A stretch of 64,000 nucleotides of DNA from Cytophagales bacterium Alg240-R148 (GTDB taxonomy: Bacteria > Bacteroidota > Bacteroidia > Cytophagales > Cyclobacteriaceae): positions 124,001-188,000 of the forward strand of contig LS999828.1 of the NCBI GenBank assembly GCA_900537185.1, in the 5' to 3' direction. Made by a program: the position numbers and the translations under genes. How positions within the stretch are numbered: the stretch's first letter is position 1; each line of letters opens with the position of its first letter. Below are positions 1 to 9,264 of the stretch, piece by piece. The notes under the pieces are model-generated. The model was not told where the DNA came from. It searched no databases and saw only the letters and a program-made list of their open reading frames with translations.

Positions 1-1400
1 AAGCGGGGAATTACAGAGCCATTAGACCCCAAAACATTACCAAATCGAGTGGTAACAAAAGCAGTTTCGCTTCTTCTATTAAGTGCCTGCACATAAATTT
101 CAGCAATTCGTTTGGTGGCACCCATAACATTGGTTGGGTTAACTGCTTTATCTGTAGACACCATTACAACCTTATCCACCTGGTAATGAGAAGACAAGTC
201 CATTACATTCTTAGTACCCAACACATTGACTTTTATTGCTTCAGTGGGGTTCCATTCCATCATAGGAACATGTTTGTACGCAGCTGCGTGGTAAACGATG
301 CCTGGCCTAAAATTATCAAAAACATATTCCAATCGTTTTTTATCCCTTATATCGCAAACTATTGTTTTAACTCCTTTTGTGGTATTAAAATTTTCTTTAA
401 TGTCCAACTCTAAATTCACCAAGGGCGTCTCAGCGATGTCGAGTAAAATTAATGTGTGGGGATAGAAAGATAGCAACTGTTTTGCTATTTCTGATCCTAT
501 TGATCCGGCTGCACCAGTAACCAACACTGTCTTACCTTGAACTTCCCTGGAAATATTTTCTCTATCAATTTTTATAGAAGGCCTTGATAGCAAATCTTCA
601 ATATTGATGTTGGATATTTGAGAAACATTTAATTTTCCATTTACCCAATCTGAAACAGGAGGGATGGACATAACTTCAACACCGTGTTCCAAACACAAAT
701 TTACAAATTCATTTTTTTTTGCCCTTGTAAGGTTGTTAATGGCTATGATGGCTTTTTTCACATTGTTGCTTTCAAAAATATTTACAAGCTCTCTTTTAGA
801 AGTGAATACAGGAATGCCTTCTATACTTTTTCTTTCCATCCCTGGATTGTCATCAAAAACACGGACTACATTGTATTCATGATCAGGATCATTCATAATG
901 GTTTGAATAGTAGTAAAACCCAACTCTCCAGCACCATAAACCACTATTGATGTTGCCTCTTTTTTATTGCCGCTGATCCTTCTTTCTCTTAAAATTAGTC
1001 GTATGGACAACCTCATACCAATCAATACGACAGAAGTAATTACAAGATAAATAATATTAATTGAATGGGATACTAAAAAATAACGTTGGCCCCCACCTAA
1101 CATTCTAAACATACTTAACAATACGGAGGTCAACAATACGGCATAAACTATTCTTTTTATATCGTTTTTACTTGTAAACCTGATTATACCAGAATAAGTC
1201 CTAAATACTTTAAAAAAAATGGCATTCATTATACCAATAAGAACCATCGTGCTATAGACAAAAGAGATTTGAAAATCAGGGATATGAAAATCAAACCTTA
1301 GTAAGGCAGCCAAATAAAAAGAAATGGAACCGACTAATAAATCCAATCCTACAATTAGTAAACGCGTGTAATAAGCCGAGCTTAGGTATCTATTTTTCAT
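1..1400 (-). CDS. pglF: UDP-N-acetylglucosamine 4,6-dehydratase, PglF/WbpM/CapD family (3' end cut by window)
   Basis: Membrane-bound nucleotide-sugar dehydratase. The family converts UDP-GlcNAc to the UDP-4-keto-6-deoxy sugar, the first step to UDP-di-N-acetylbacillosamine. The start is ATG at 1400; about 466 codons are visible and the gene runs off the left edge. The N-terminal 140 residues are hydrophobic, with several membrane helices. A first Rossmann motif GAGELG lies near residue 156, and a second, catalytic SDR domain starts with TGAAGSIGSE near residue 295. Where short SDRs have YxxxK, this protein reads NVMGATKR (Met near 424, Lys near 428), with STDK before it. This Ser-Met-Lys arrangement is known in WbpM-type long dehydratases. 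The visible part ends in FGNVLGSNGS. It lies 75 bases downstream of the PglE-like gene. PglE, PglD and PglC neighbours support the diNAcBac role; exact substrate is inferred. Confidence 0.88.
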   Translation of the reverse strand, partial: MKNRYLSSAYYTRLLIVGLDLLVGSISFYLAALLRFDFHIPDFQISFVYSTMVLIGIMNAIFFKVFRTYSGIIRFTSKNDIKRIVYAVLLTSVLLSMFRMLGGGQRYFLVSHSINIIYLVITSVVLIGMRLSIRLILRERRISGNKKEATSIVVYGAGELGFTTIQTIMNDPDHEYNVVRVFDDNPGMERKSIEGIPVFTSKRELVNIFESNNVKKAIIAINNLTRAKKNEFVNLCLEHGVEVMSIPPVSDWVNGKLNVSQISNINIEDLLSRPSIKIDRENISREVQGKTVLVTGAAGSIGSEIAKQLLSFYPHTLILLDIAETPLVNLELDIKENFNTTKGVKTIVCDIRDKKRLEYVFDNFRPGIVYHAAAYKHVPMMEWNPTEAIKVNVLGTKNVMDLSSHYQVDKVVMVSTDKAVNPTNVMGATKRIAEIYVQALNRRSETAFVTTRFGNVLGSNGSVIPR

Positions 1401-1414
1401 TCTATACTTAAAAT

Positions 1415-1430
1415 GGCCACCAAAATGGCC
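1415..1430 (-). other. short hairpin in the leader of the PglF-like gene
   Basis: GGCCA at 1415-1419 and TGGCC at 1426-1430 can pair around a six-base loop, 15-30 bases upstream of the dehydratase start and after the PglE-like gene. On the minus strand ATTTTAA follows it, so it could act as a weak attenuator, but there is no proper T-run. Functional status is unknown. Confidence 0.25.
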
Positions 1431-1475
1431 GTATTCTCATTTAAAATACAACATAAATTATAATTTCCCTGCTAT

Positions 1476-2600
1476 TTAAAGGGCTTTTTTAATTAAAGCA
1501 GCTATTTCTTCAAGGGTATTTGAAGGCATATCTGTACCAGATGGGATACATAATCCATTTTGAAATAATTGCTCACTAAATTTATTCCCATAATATGGGA
1601 ATTGCTTAAATATTGGCTGCAAATGCATTGGTTTCCACAATGGCCTTGATTCTATATTTTGTGATTCTAAGGCATTAATTACATTATTGCGAAGCAACTG
1701 CCCTCCTTTTTCAAGAACAATGGTAGTTAACCAGTAATTTGAATAATAATCACCATTTGGCTCCTTTAGTATTGAAATCATTTCTGAATTCTTGAACAAT
1801 TCACGATATTGATTATTAATACTTCTTTTTTCTTCCACTCTCTTTTTCAAAACAACCATTTGCCCTCTACCAACACCTGCTACAATATTGCTCATTCTAT
1901 AGTTGTATCCAATTTTAGAATGTTCGTAATGCAAGGCTTTGTCTCTAGCTTGAGTGGCCAAATTGATGGCTTCCACTATATCAGCTTTGTTTTGTGAAAC
2001 AAGAGCGCCTCCTCCCGAAGTTGTTATAATTTTATTTCCATTAAAGGAATAAACACCAAACCTTCCAAATGTGCCTAAGAACTTATTTTTATACCTACTC
2101 CCTAAGGCTTCCGCAGCATCCTCGATCAACTCAATTTCAAATTCCTGGCATATCGATATAATTTCATCCATTTTGGCAGGCATGCCATACAGATGGACCA
2201 ATACAAGCGCTTTTGGTTTTCTCCCTTTAGCTATTCTATCTTTTACGGTACTTCTTAGCGTGTCTGGACAAATATTCCAAGTTTCTGCCTCACTTTCAAT
2301 GAAAATAGGTGTAGCGCCAACATAAATTATAGGGTTAACAGTCGCAGAAAAAGTAAAAGTAGAAACCAACACTTCATCTCCTCGGCCAACACCAGATAAA
2401 ATTAATGCCAAATGTATGGCAGCAGTTCCTGACGACAGTACCGAACATGATTTTGCCCCTGTAAAGTTGCAAATATCTTCCTCAAAACCATCTACATTGG
2501 GACCCAAAGGAGCAATCCAGTTTTGATCGAAAGCTTCTTTTACATACTCACGTTCCTGACCTCCCATATTTGGAGGAGAGAGGTAAATTCTTTTTCTCAT
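1476..2600 (-). CDS. pglE: DegT/DnrJ/EryC1/StrS aminotransferase, PglE-like
   Basis: PLP-dependent sugar aminotransferase of 374 residues, normal length for the family. It should transfer an amino group from glutamate to C4 of the UDP-4-keto sugar made by the adjacent PglF-like enzyme. Visible hallmarks are the substrate and phosphate loop SSGTAAIHLAL (56-66), the PLP-ring Asp segment EDAAEALGS (160-168), and SFNGNKIITT with the predicted Schiff-base Lys190. The start at 2600 overlaps the end of the PglD-like gene by four bases (ATGA type), so translation is probably coupled. The order PglC-PglD-PglE-PglF supports the assignment to the bacillosamine pathway; a related LegC or PerA-type specificity cannot be excluded from sequence alone. 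Confidence 0.85.
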   Translation of the reverse strand: MRKRIYLSPPNMGGQEREYVKEAFDQNWIAPLGPNVDGFEEDICNFTGAKSCSVLSSGTAAIHLALILSGVGRGDEVLVSTFTFSATVNPIIYVGATPIFIESEAETWNICPDTLRSTVKDRIAKGRKPKALVLVHLYGMPAKMDEIISICQEFEIELIEDAAEALGSRYKNKFLGTFGRFGVYSFNGNKIITTSGGGALVSQNKADIVEAINLATQARDKALHYEHSKIGYNYRMSNIVAGVGRGQMVVLKKRVEEKRSINNQYRELFKNSEMISILKEPNGDYYSNYWLTTIVLEKGGQLLRNNVINALESQNIESRPLWKPMHLQPIFKQFPYYGNKFSEQLFQNGLCIPSGTDMPSNTLEEIAALIKKAL

Positions 2601-3190
2601 CCTTTTATTACTTGATTACAATTCACAACAACAGTGTTTTTTTTAACATCTTTAGTTATTACAGCGCCTGCTCCAATTACTGCATATGCCCCAATGGAAA
2701 CATTTGGCACAACAGTAGCACCTGCACCTATAAAGGCACCTTTCTCAATTTTAACCCCCCCACAAATAGTCGCTTTAGGTCCAATATGAACAAAATCGCC
2801 AATGACCGAATCATGGTCTACCGAAGACATTGTATTCAAAATTACATGTTCGCCTATAATACAAGCCGCATTTACAACTGTATTGGCCATAATCGCTACC
2901 CCATTTTTAATTTTGGCAGAAGTACTAATAACTGCTGTGTTATGAATGGCGCTGCCAAAATCCACATCCAATTGTTTGGCAATTTTTTCTCTAACTTGAT
3001 TGTCTCCAATAGCAATTATAAGCTTAGCGCCATTTGGAAATAATTCTGGTCTAAAACTACCCAAATTATGGAAGGTCATCAAATCTTTAATCGTTTCATC
3101 GTCATCAAAAACCCCTTCAACCTTATGCCCAGAAGACAAAAGAGATTCCAATATCACCTTGCCATGACCGCTTGCTCCAAAAATATACAT
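2597..3190 (-). CDS. pglD: UDP-4-amino-sugar N-acetyltransferase, PglD/NeuD family
   Basis: Left-handed beta-helix acetyltransferase of 197 residues that would acetylate the C4 amine made by the PglE-like enzyme, giving UDP-diNAcBac. The N-terminal Rossmann-like domain begins MYIFGASGHG, as in PglD and NeuD proteins. The C-terminal half shows hexapeptide repeats, for example IGDFVHIGP and IGAYAVIGAG. The VDHDSVIG segment puts a His (126) where PglD has its catalytic base, with Asp127 in place of the usual partner Glu. I chose ATG 3190 because the family signature starts there and it follows the PglC-like stop at 3192 by one base; an in-frame ATG at 3244 would add 18 unrelated residues read inside the upstream gene. 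Confidence 0.83.
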   Translation of the reverse strand: MYIFGASGHGKVILESLLSSGHKVEGVFDDDETIKDLMTFHNLGSFRPELFPNGAKLIIAIGDNQVREKIAKQLDVDFGSAIHNTAVISTSAKIKNGVAIMANTVVNAACIIGEHVILNTMSSVDHDSVIGDFVHIGPKATICGGVKIEKGAFIGAGATVVPNVSIGAYAVIGAGAVITKDVKKNTVVVNCNQVIKG

Positions 3191-3191
3191 A

Positions 3192-3794
3192 TCAATTCCC
3201 GGTAAATTTTTCCATTGTGCTAGAAGTTTCAGATGATATTCCATCTTTAACCAAAACTTTTTTAACAGTTAAGAATACTATTCTCAAATCTAAAAAAAAA
3301 CTCAAATTATTTACATACCAAACATCTAAACTAAACTTTTTAGACCATGAAATAGCATTTCTACCGTTAACTTGTGCCCAACCTGTTATTCCGGGTTTAA
3401 CGTTGTGCCTCTTTTCCTGTTCCGTATTGTAAAGTGGTAAATACTCCACCAACAGAGGTCTTGGCCCAACAATGCTCATTTGCCCTTTTATTACATTTAA
3501 TAATTGGGGCAATTCATCCAATGACGTTTTTCTCACAAAAGAACCAACTTTTGTCAACCTTTTATGATCAGGTAAAAGTTCTCCTTGCGCATCCTTGGTA
3601 TCTTTCATGGTTTTAAACTTTATTAACTTAAAGATTACACCATTTCTACCCGGCCTTAGTTGAGTGAAAAAAACATTACCATCTTGAAAAACATACAAAA
3701 AGAATGCAACCAATACAATAAGAGGCAGGCACAACAATAAAGCAACTATTGCAATTAAGAAATCAAATAATGGCTTAATGAGTTTAATGTACAT
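3192..3794 (-). CDS. pglC: Undecaprenyl-phosphate glycosyl-1-phosphate transferase, PglC-like
   Basis: Small monotopic phosphoglycosyl transferase of 200 residues that starts repeat-unit assembly by moving a sugar-1-phosphate, here probably diNAcBac-1-P, from UDP to undecaprenyl phosphate at the inner membrane. There is one hydrophobic N-terminal re-entrant segment (about 9-36), then [13 protein letters not shown], the catalytic Asp-Glu pair in SLDELPQ (D93, E94), IVGPRP and [14 protein letters not shown]. The ATG at 3794 follows the preceding glycosyltransferase stop by one base and gives a standard PglC length. An upstream in-frame ATG at 3851 would overlap that gene by 56 bases and is less likely. 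Size and the absence of extra membrane helices separate it from WbaP and WcaJ-type enzymes. Confidence 0.87.
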   Translation of the reverse strand: MYIKLIKPLFDFLIAIVALLLCLPLIVLVAFFLYVFQDGNVFFTQLRPGRNGVIFKLIKFKTMKDTKDAQGELLPDHKRLTKVGSFVRKTSLDELPQLLNVIKGQMSIVGPRPLLVEYLPLYNTEQEKRHNVKPGITGWAQVNGRNAISWSKKFSLDVWYVNNLSFFLDLRIVFLTVKKVLVKDGISSETSSTMEKFTGN

Positions 3795-3795
3795 T

Positions 3796-5031
3796 TTAAC
3801 TGCATTTTGAAATATAATCAATATAATTTTTGGCCAACACCTCCCTATCAAACTTTTCTTTTGCGTAATTGTAACCGTTTACACCCAACAATTTATATTT
3901 TTCAGCATGTAATTTCATTTCTTCAATTGCAGATGTTATTTGGGCAATATTTTCAGGTTCAGCATAAACTCCGCACTGAGCACTGTTTACGAGCTCTCTT
4001 GACACCCCATCTATCAGAAGTAGAACCGGTTTCTTACATGCCATATAGTCAAAAGTTTTGTTAGAATATATGGTTTTGAAGGTATCTACTTTTTTCAAAA
4101 CTGAAGCACCAACATCGGATGCCAATATATATTTAAAAACATCATTTTTAGGGACCGATTTAATAAACCTTACATTTTGTAATTGCCTATCAGATGCTGC
4201 TTTCTGAAGTCGTTTTTTTTCCATACCATCTCCTACTAATAAAAAGAGTATTTCAGGATCTTCAATCTTTTCGGCTGCATCTAACAATTGTTCCAAATGG
4301 TTGGCAACTCCATGCGCACCCACATAGGTAATTACGAATTTACCTTCCAAATCATGGTCTTTTCTAAATTGGTCCACATCAAAAGAATTCAATAGAGCAT
4401 CAGACAAAGAAAAATCGGCTGCGTTTGGAATAAAGAACACTTTTTCTTTCGGAACACTTTTTTCTGTGAGTAGTTTCTCCCTAAAAGCAGGAGTAAGCAC
4501 ATTAATCATTGCCGCTTTCCTGTAAACAAACTTTTCAAACCAAAAAGCAAACTTAATTATCCACTTGTTTGTAATTACACCTGTATCAATAGCGGATTCA
4601 GGCCATAAATCTCTTATCTCAAATATAAAAGGAATCCTTTTAAAAAGTGACAAACAATAACCAGTTATGCCAACAAACAACGGAGGAGAAGTCACCAAAA
4701 TCACATCGTGTTTCCCTTTAATTTTAAATAAACCTGCCCAAATAGATGAAAATACAAATGAAAAATAAGCCCACAACCTTCCTAAAAAACTAACATTATA
4801 ATTCGCAGAAACAAAACAACGCAGCACTTCTAAGTTTTCTTCATAATTTGATTTGTGAAACTTTAAACCTTGGTATTTATCTGGAATTTTTCCAGTAACA
4901 TAATTCAACATTCCACACAGCACGGTAACCTCATGGCCTTCTTTTATCCATACTTTGGTCATTTCATTGAATCTTGAACCTCCTGGATCATCTTTTTCTA
5001 AAAAATACTGATGAATCAATAAAATTCTCAT
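3796..5031 (-). CDS. Glycosyltransferase family 4, WbuB-like
   Basis: GT-B retaining glycosyltransferase of 411 residues. It begins [20 protein letters not shown], the Gly-rich acceptor-side loop of WbuB-type GT4 enzymes, and carries [15 protein letters not shown] in the linker region. The C-terminal nucleotide-sugar domain has [19 protein letters not shown] and [17 protein letters not shown]. WbuB relatives often add the second sugar to an N-acetylated 6-deoxyhexose, which fits its place directly upstream of the initiating transferase gene. Donor and acceptor cannot be told from sequence. It overlaps the heparinase-like gene by four bases (start 5031, upstream stop 5028). Confidence 0.85.
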   Translation of the reverse strand: MRILLIHQYFLEKDDPGGSRFNEMTKVWIKEGHEVTVLCGMLNYVTGKIPDKYQGLKFHKSNYEENLEVLRCFVSANYNVSFLGRLWAYFSFVFSSIWAGLFKIKGKHDVILVTSPPLFVGITGYCLSLFKRIPFIFEIRDLWPESAIDTGVITNKWIIKFAFWFEKFVYRKAAMINVLTPAFREKLLTEKSVPKEKVFFIPNAADFSLSDALLNSFDVDQFRKDHDLEGKFVITYVGAHGVANHLEQLLDAAEKIEDPEILFLLVGDGMEKKRLQKAASDRQLQNVRFIKSVPKNDVFKYILASDVGASVLKKVDTFKTIYSNKTFDYMACKKPVLLLIDGVSRELVNSAQCGVYAEPENIAQITSAIEEMKLHAEKYKLLGVNGYNYAKEKFDREVLAKNYIDYISKCS

Positions 5032-6920
5032 AGTTCGCTGTTCTTGTAAATTATTTTTGTTGTAATAGAATTAGTGAATTGAAATGATTTATCTAACGAG
5101 GATTCCATTAGGCCATAGTAGCCAGAATAATATCCATTTGACTCAGTCGGACCTATCCAGTTACCATCTACATTTGCTTCCAAGTGAACTTGATTCCATG
5201 AAGCTGAATGCCAAATTTGTTGGGCTTTCAGTTCTTCATTGTCTTTTGTACTTACTTCATCCTGTATTTCCCATTCCAATGTATTCTTTGGTTTTACAAT
5301 TCTCCTTTCATGCATCACTTTATAACCTAAAAACTCAAATGCCGTTATTTTAGCAATTATAACATAGGAATCATCCATCTCAAGCATAGTACACCCCAAA
5401 GATTGTGTCCAATAGTACCATATAAATCTGCTCCCCTTTTTCATTTGGCTTTCGCCATTAATTAGCACAGTATTGTGGGACTTTGATCCCATAAAATAAT
5501 TCACCAAACCCGGCTCCGTATTGTATTTATAAGACCCCGCATCTCTCAATATGTTTACCCCTTTCACCCAAATATCCAAATGTAAATTATCTGCTTGTGA
5601 TGGTCTGTCTTTGTGGTTCCCACATCTCAAAAAAGATAGAACTTCTTCTTCTCTAATTATATAATATCCACCAATTTCAAAACGATACATTCCATCATTT
5701 ATAATAATAGGTGTAAACCTTTCTGAGGTAGCTTGGCTGCCAACCATCCAAATTGAATCTTCATCAACTGTCTCATTGGACCTATAATAGACCTGCCCAG
5801 TGAGTAATTTATGTAGGCTATTCAATTGGGGCCTATAATCTCTAAAATCGGTGCTGGTCCATTTGAAAAACAAAGCACCATCATTGGCTCCGTAATTAGG
5901 CAAATGTCCAGTTATTGTATCTTGACAACTTAATAGAAATTTTAAGGATTCATATGCACGATCCAACACAACATTTGATAGGTTCAACCCATTATGCTCA
6001 GATATTCTTATAAATAAAGTGAGCAATTGCACCAATACTCTGTGGTAGTTCATGCTAAATTGCAAAAAAGTTCCATCTTCGTAAACTTGGTAGGCTACTT
6101 CTTGTTCCAACCATGCCTTCCCTTTCAAAGACCATTTTTTGGTATCAGGGAAAAATGGAAATAGCGACTTTGAAATGAATAAGATACCAGTCTCGGTTAT
6201 TGCGTGATTGTTTCGTACTGCGATTCTTGAAAAATCTATATGAGAATAAACATGATGCAACTGCCAGTAAATAACGTGTTCGTAACTGGCCCATCGAGAT
6301 TCCGTTAGGTTTTCTGACTGCCGGTAGAAAGACAGAACAAAATACCAATTCAATAATCGCAAAGAAATCTCTTGGCTGCACCTCCAATTGGGGCCTTGGT
6401 TGATAGGATTGGCTGCAATCCAACTGTCCATTTGAGAAAACAGCCATTCTGAACTATCCGATTCAAACTGAACATCATGCCTTAATACAGTTTGAAAATA
6501 AGTGAACCTAGATTTTTCCCAAACATATTTAATATCTCCAATTTCAGCACTAAAATCTGGAATTTCCGACCAATGTTTCATTGGGTATTTGTATCCTGAA
6601 TCTGGATTACAAACCCAATCATAGTCTTCCCCTAAATGCTTCCATTCTTTTGAGAAAAATAGGATTTTTCCTTCAAAAATATTTGTAACCTCTTTTTTTA
6701 AATCATCATTTCCACCGCCTCTTATTCCTATGTTTGGTAGATCAAATGCGTTGGGAGTCTTTCTCCATTCAGACAAACTAGCATAAGATTTTTTACTTGG
6801 TTCAACAGGGAATTTCTTTTTGAGCCTTCCCGTTTTTTTTTCCACTTCATGTTGTACTCTATAGACCACATAACGCAGGCCCATGTTTTTCAATAATTGT
6901 ATGGCTTGATTTAATTTCAA
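5028..6920 (-). CDS. Heparinase II/III family protein
   Basis: Protein of 630 residues with the two-part heparinase II/III layout. The N-terminal part is an alpha/alpha-toroid (about 80-370), including AVRNNHAITETG and the Tyr/His-bearing QFSMNYHRVLVQLL. The C-terminal part is a beta-sandwich (about 390-620) with DRPSQADNLHLDIW and MGSKSHNTVLING. Family members are polysaccharide lyases acting on uronic-acid polymers, or related proteins carried inside exopolysaccharide loci. No signal peptide is visible, so it may act in the cytoplasm or leave by an unrecognised route. The start MKLNQAIQLLKNMGLRYVV matches the usual beginning of the locus-associated subgroup. It follows the fused oxidoreductase gene after a 131-base gap, a common pairing in such clusters. 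Enzymatic activity here is inferred only. Confidence 0.8.
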   Translation of the reverse strand: MKLNQAIQLLKNMGLRYVVYRVQHEVEKKTGRLKKKFPVEPSKKSYASLSEWRKTPNAFDLPNIGIRGGGNDDLKKEVTNIFEGKILFFSKEWKHLGEDYDWVCNPDSGYKYPMKHWSEIPDFSAEIGDIKYVWEKSRFTYFQTVLRHDVQFESDSSEWLFSQMDSWIAANPINQGPNWRCSQEISLRLLNWYFVLSFYRQSENLTESRWASYEHVIYWQLHHVYSHIDFSRIAVRNNHAITETGILFISKSLFPFFPDTKKWSLKGKAWLEQEVAYQVYEDGTFLQFSMNYHRVLVQLLTLFIRISEHNGLNLSNVVLDRAYESLKFLLSCQDTITGHLPNYGANDGALFFKWTSTDFRDYRPQLNSLHKLLTGQVYYRSNETVDEDSIWMVGSQATSERFTPIIINDGMYRFEIGGYYIIREEEVLSFLRCGNHKDRPSQADNLHLDIWVKGVNILRDAGSYKYNTEPGLVNYFMGSKSHNTVLINGESQMKKGSRFIWYYWTQSLGCTMLEMDDSYVIIAKITAFEFLGYKVMHERRIVKPKNTLEWEIQDEVSTKDNEELKAQQIWHSASWNQVHLEANVDGNWIGPTESNGYYSGYYGLMESSLDKSFQFTNSITTKIIYKNSEL

Positions 6921-7051
6921 TAGTCCATTATTTTTAAATACACCCTACTTATTCTATAACTTATCTAAAGCCAGATCAACTATTACTTAGTAAAACTATA
7001 TGCGTTTTTTATTAAGCAACCAGGAAGAAACACTTTTAGAATTATTTAACT

Positions 7052-9169
7052 TTACAACTTCACCCATCCCCCTGTTTTGAGGCTCTCTAATGCGGCAAAT
7101 GAAGCTTTGGTAACATTTACTGTTTCAGCAAATGGTATTAATTCCCCACCGCCTTTTTCTAATTTATTTTGGAAAGCCTCAAACTGATTTTTATGGCCTT
7201 TGTTAATTTTAGTCTTTAAGCTTTTGAACCCTTTGACGCCATAGGCTTTTGTTGATCTAAAATTGTCCATGACCCAAGTTTTTTCCTGAGAATAAACTTC
7301 CATCCTTTCTTTGCTATAAGCCTTAGATCCATTTGAAAAATAGTTCACAACCGCTTGACTTCCATTTTCAAATTTCAACAGTATGCTTGCATTGTCTGTA
7401 GATTGTTCTGGGTTAATCCCCATCGCACTCATACAAACTGCGCTCACCATTGAATTCGCCATGTACACACATAAATCAATATAATGACAGGCCTCACCAA
7501 TTATTCTTCCTCCCCCAATTTTTAAATCATGTACCCAAACGTTGGATGGTATATGACCAGCATTCATGGTTAAATTCATATTAATGGGCTCCGTAACTTT
7601 GCCAAGTGATTCTTTTATTGCCATAATATGAGGTGAAAATCTTCTATTAAATCCTACAGTCACAGTTAAACCATCCGGTTTGCTACTAATTATAGCATCG
7701 AGTTCCTTTTGATTAAGTGCCAATGGTTTTTCAACAAAAACATTTTTCTTAGCTTGTAGCCCTTCCACAACCATTTTTGAATGGGAATTATGTCTTGTTG
7801 TAATCATAACAGCCTTAACTTCAGGATCTTTTAATATGGCATTATAATCCGTTGTACTAATTGGAATGTTATGTTTTTGTGCTAAAGCGGTTCCATTAAC
7901 ACCGCCAGAAGATGCTATGTATTTTACTTTTGAAATTGTATCTTTTAATGCTGGCAGTAGGGTCATTTTAGTGAAATTCCCTGCGCCAATAATCCCCAAC
8001 ACACCATCAGATTCTTTAAAACTGCTATTGGATAATACAACGGATGCACTAATAGAACGTTGTTTTTCAGGATAACTTAGAATGGAAGCTATTGAATTTG
8101 ATTTTCCTATATTGTCATAAATCTGGGCAAAATTCTTTAACTCAATAGTTTCTGTAATCAATTCCTTCAAAGATATTTTACCAGTAGAAATCGCTTCTAA
8201 AATTGAACTGAAATTTCTTTTCTCAGTCCACCTTACAAATGCCAAAGGATAATCTATACCTTTTTGTTCATAATCATCATCATATCTACCAGGCCCATAA
8301 CTACAAGAGACCTGGAATGTTAATTCTTTCTCATAAAACTCGGCCCTAGAAAGGTTAAGACCTATTACTCCGACCAAAATAATCCGCCCTCTTTTTCGGC
8401 TCATTTGAGCGGCTTGAGAGACGATATCATTGTTCTTTGCAGACGCTGTTATAATAACACCATCAGCACCAACCTCTTGTGTTTTTGATAAAACCGTTTT
8501 TACTGGGTCTTGCCCTTCGGTAGGGTTAATCACTGAAACACCCCATTTCTGAGCTAAATCACACTTTTTCTGATCAATATCTATTCCTATAACTGTACAA
8601 CCATTGGCCATGAGCATCTGCGCAGTTAGTAGCCCAATTAAACCCAACCCTACCACAACAATTGTTTCTCCAAAGGTTGGTTGACACAAACGAATGCCTT
8701 GTAAACCAATAGAGCCAATTACGGTAAATGCCGCTTGTTCATCAGATACATTCTCTGGAACAACCGCAACTAAATTTTCAGGAACATTGACAATTTCTGC
8801 ATGCGGTCCATTTGAGACTACACGATCACCTACATTAACTGTTTCAACTCCTTCTCCAACTTCAATGACCTTTCCAACATTACAATACCCCAGCGGCAAT
8901 GGCTGTTCCAATTTATTAAAAACAGTTTCCATTGTTGGCAACAACCCCTCGGCCCTGACTTTATCGAGTACCATCTTTACTTTGTCCGGTTGCTGCCTGG
9001 CTTTTTCAAGTAGGTTTGCTTTTCCAAATTCAACCAACATTCTTTCGGTACCAAGAGATACCAAAGAGCGAGTAGTTTGAATTAAAACAGTTCCTTTTTT
9101 TACCTGTGGAGCAGGTATTTCAGCCAATTCAGTTTTTCCAGTTTTAAAAGATTGTAATATTTGTTTCAT
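7052..9169 (-). CDS. Bi-domain oxidoreductase: medium-chain dehydrogenase fused to Gfo/Idh/MocA
   Basis: Fusion of 705 residues. Residues 1-370 look like a zinc-type medium-chain alcohol dehydrogenase, with Rossmann motif VVVGLGLIGLL. Residues about 385-705 form a Gfo/Idh/MocA oxidoreductase with GIIGAGNFTK, FVEKPLALNQ and GGGRIIGEACHYIDLC. The usual catalytic-zinc ligands seem absent in the first half: the Cys of the GxCGTD-like loop reads SLVSLGTER and the GHE motif reads LGYCNVG. The structural four-cysteine lobe is also missing. Such fusions are found beside heparinase-family genes in exopolysaccharide loci and are thought to oxidise, reduce or epimerise a nucleotide-linked sugar, perhaps recycling NAD(P) between domains. 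The substrate is unknown. Confidence 0.82.
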   Translation of the reverse strand: MKQILQSFKTGKTELAEIPAPQVKKGTVLIQTTRSLVSLGTERMLVEFGKANLLEKARQQPDKVKMVLDKVRAEGLLPTMETVFNKLEQPLPLGYCNVGKVIEVGEGVETVNVGDRVVSNGPHAEIVNVPENLVAVVPENVSDEQAAFTVIGSIGLQGIRLCQPTFGETIVVVGLGLIGLLTAQMLMANGCTVIGIDIDQKKCDLAQKWGVSVINPTEGQDPVKTVLSKTQEVGADGVIITASAKNNDIVSQAAQMSRKRGRIILVGVIGLNLSRAEFYEKELTFQVSCSYGPGRYDDDYEQKGIDYPLAFVRWTEKRNFSSILEAISTGKISLKELITETIELKNFAQIYDNIGKSNSIASILSYPEKQRSISASVVLSNSSFKESDGVLGIIGAGNFTKMTLLPALKDTISKVKYIASSGGVNGTALAQKHNIPISTTDYNAILKDPEVKAVMITTRHNSHSKMVVEGLQAKKNVFVEKPLALNQKELDAIISSKPDGLTVTVGFNRRFSPHIMAIKESLGKVTEPINMNLTMNAGHIPSNVWVHDLKIGGGRIIGEACHYIDLCVYMANSMVSAVCMSAMGINPEQSTDNASILLKFENGSQAVVNYFSNGSKAYSKERMEVYSQEKTWVMDNFRSTKAYGVKGFKSLKTKINKGHKNQFEAFQNKLEKGGGELIPFAETVNVTKASFAALESLKTGGWVKL

Positions 9170-9264
9170 TTATTTTGTATAATTTTTAATTCTTTGAACT
9201 TCTCAATACGCGCAAAGATCTATTTCTAATGACTTTAATAGCCATATCAATTACAGCGGCAGAA

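Noticed and set aside
3192-3851. Longer start for the PglC-like protein at 3851
   Set aside because: It would overlap the glycosyltransferase gene by 56 bases and add residues before the normal monotopic helix; ATG 3794 fits the family.
6145-6447. 100-residue minus-strand reading frame inside the heparinase-family gene
   Set aside because: It is a shifted-frame shadow of a gene with clear domain motifs and has no family signature.
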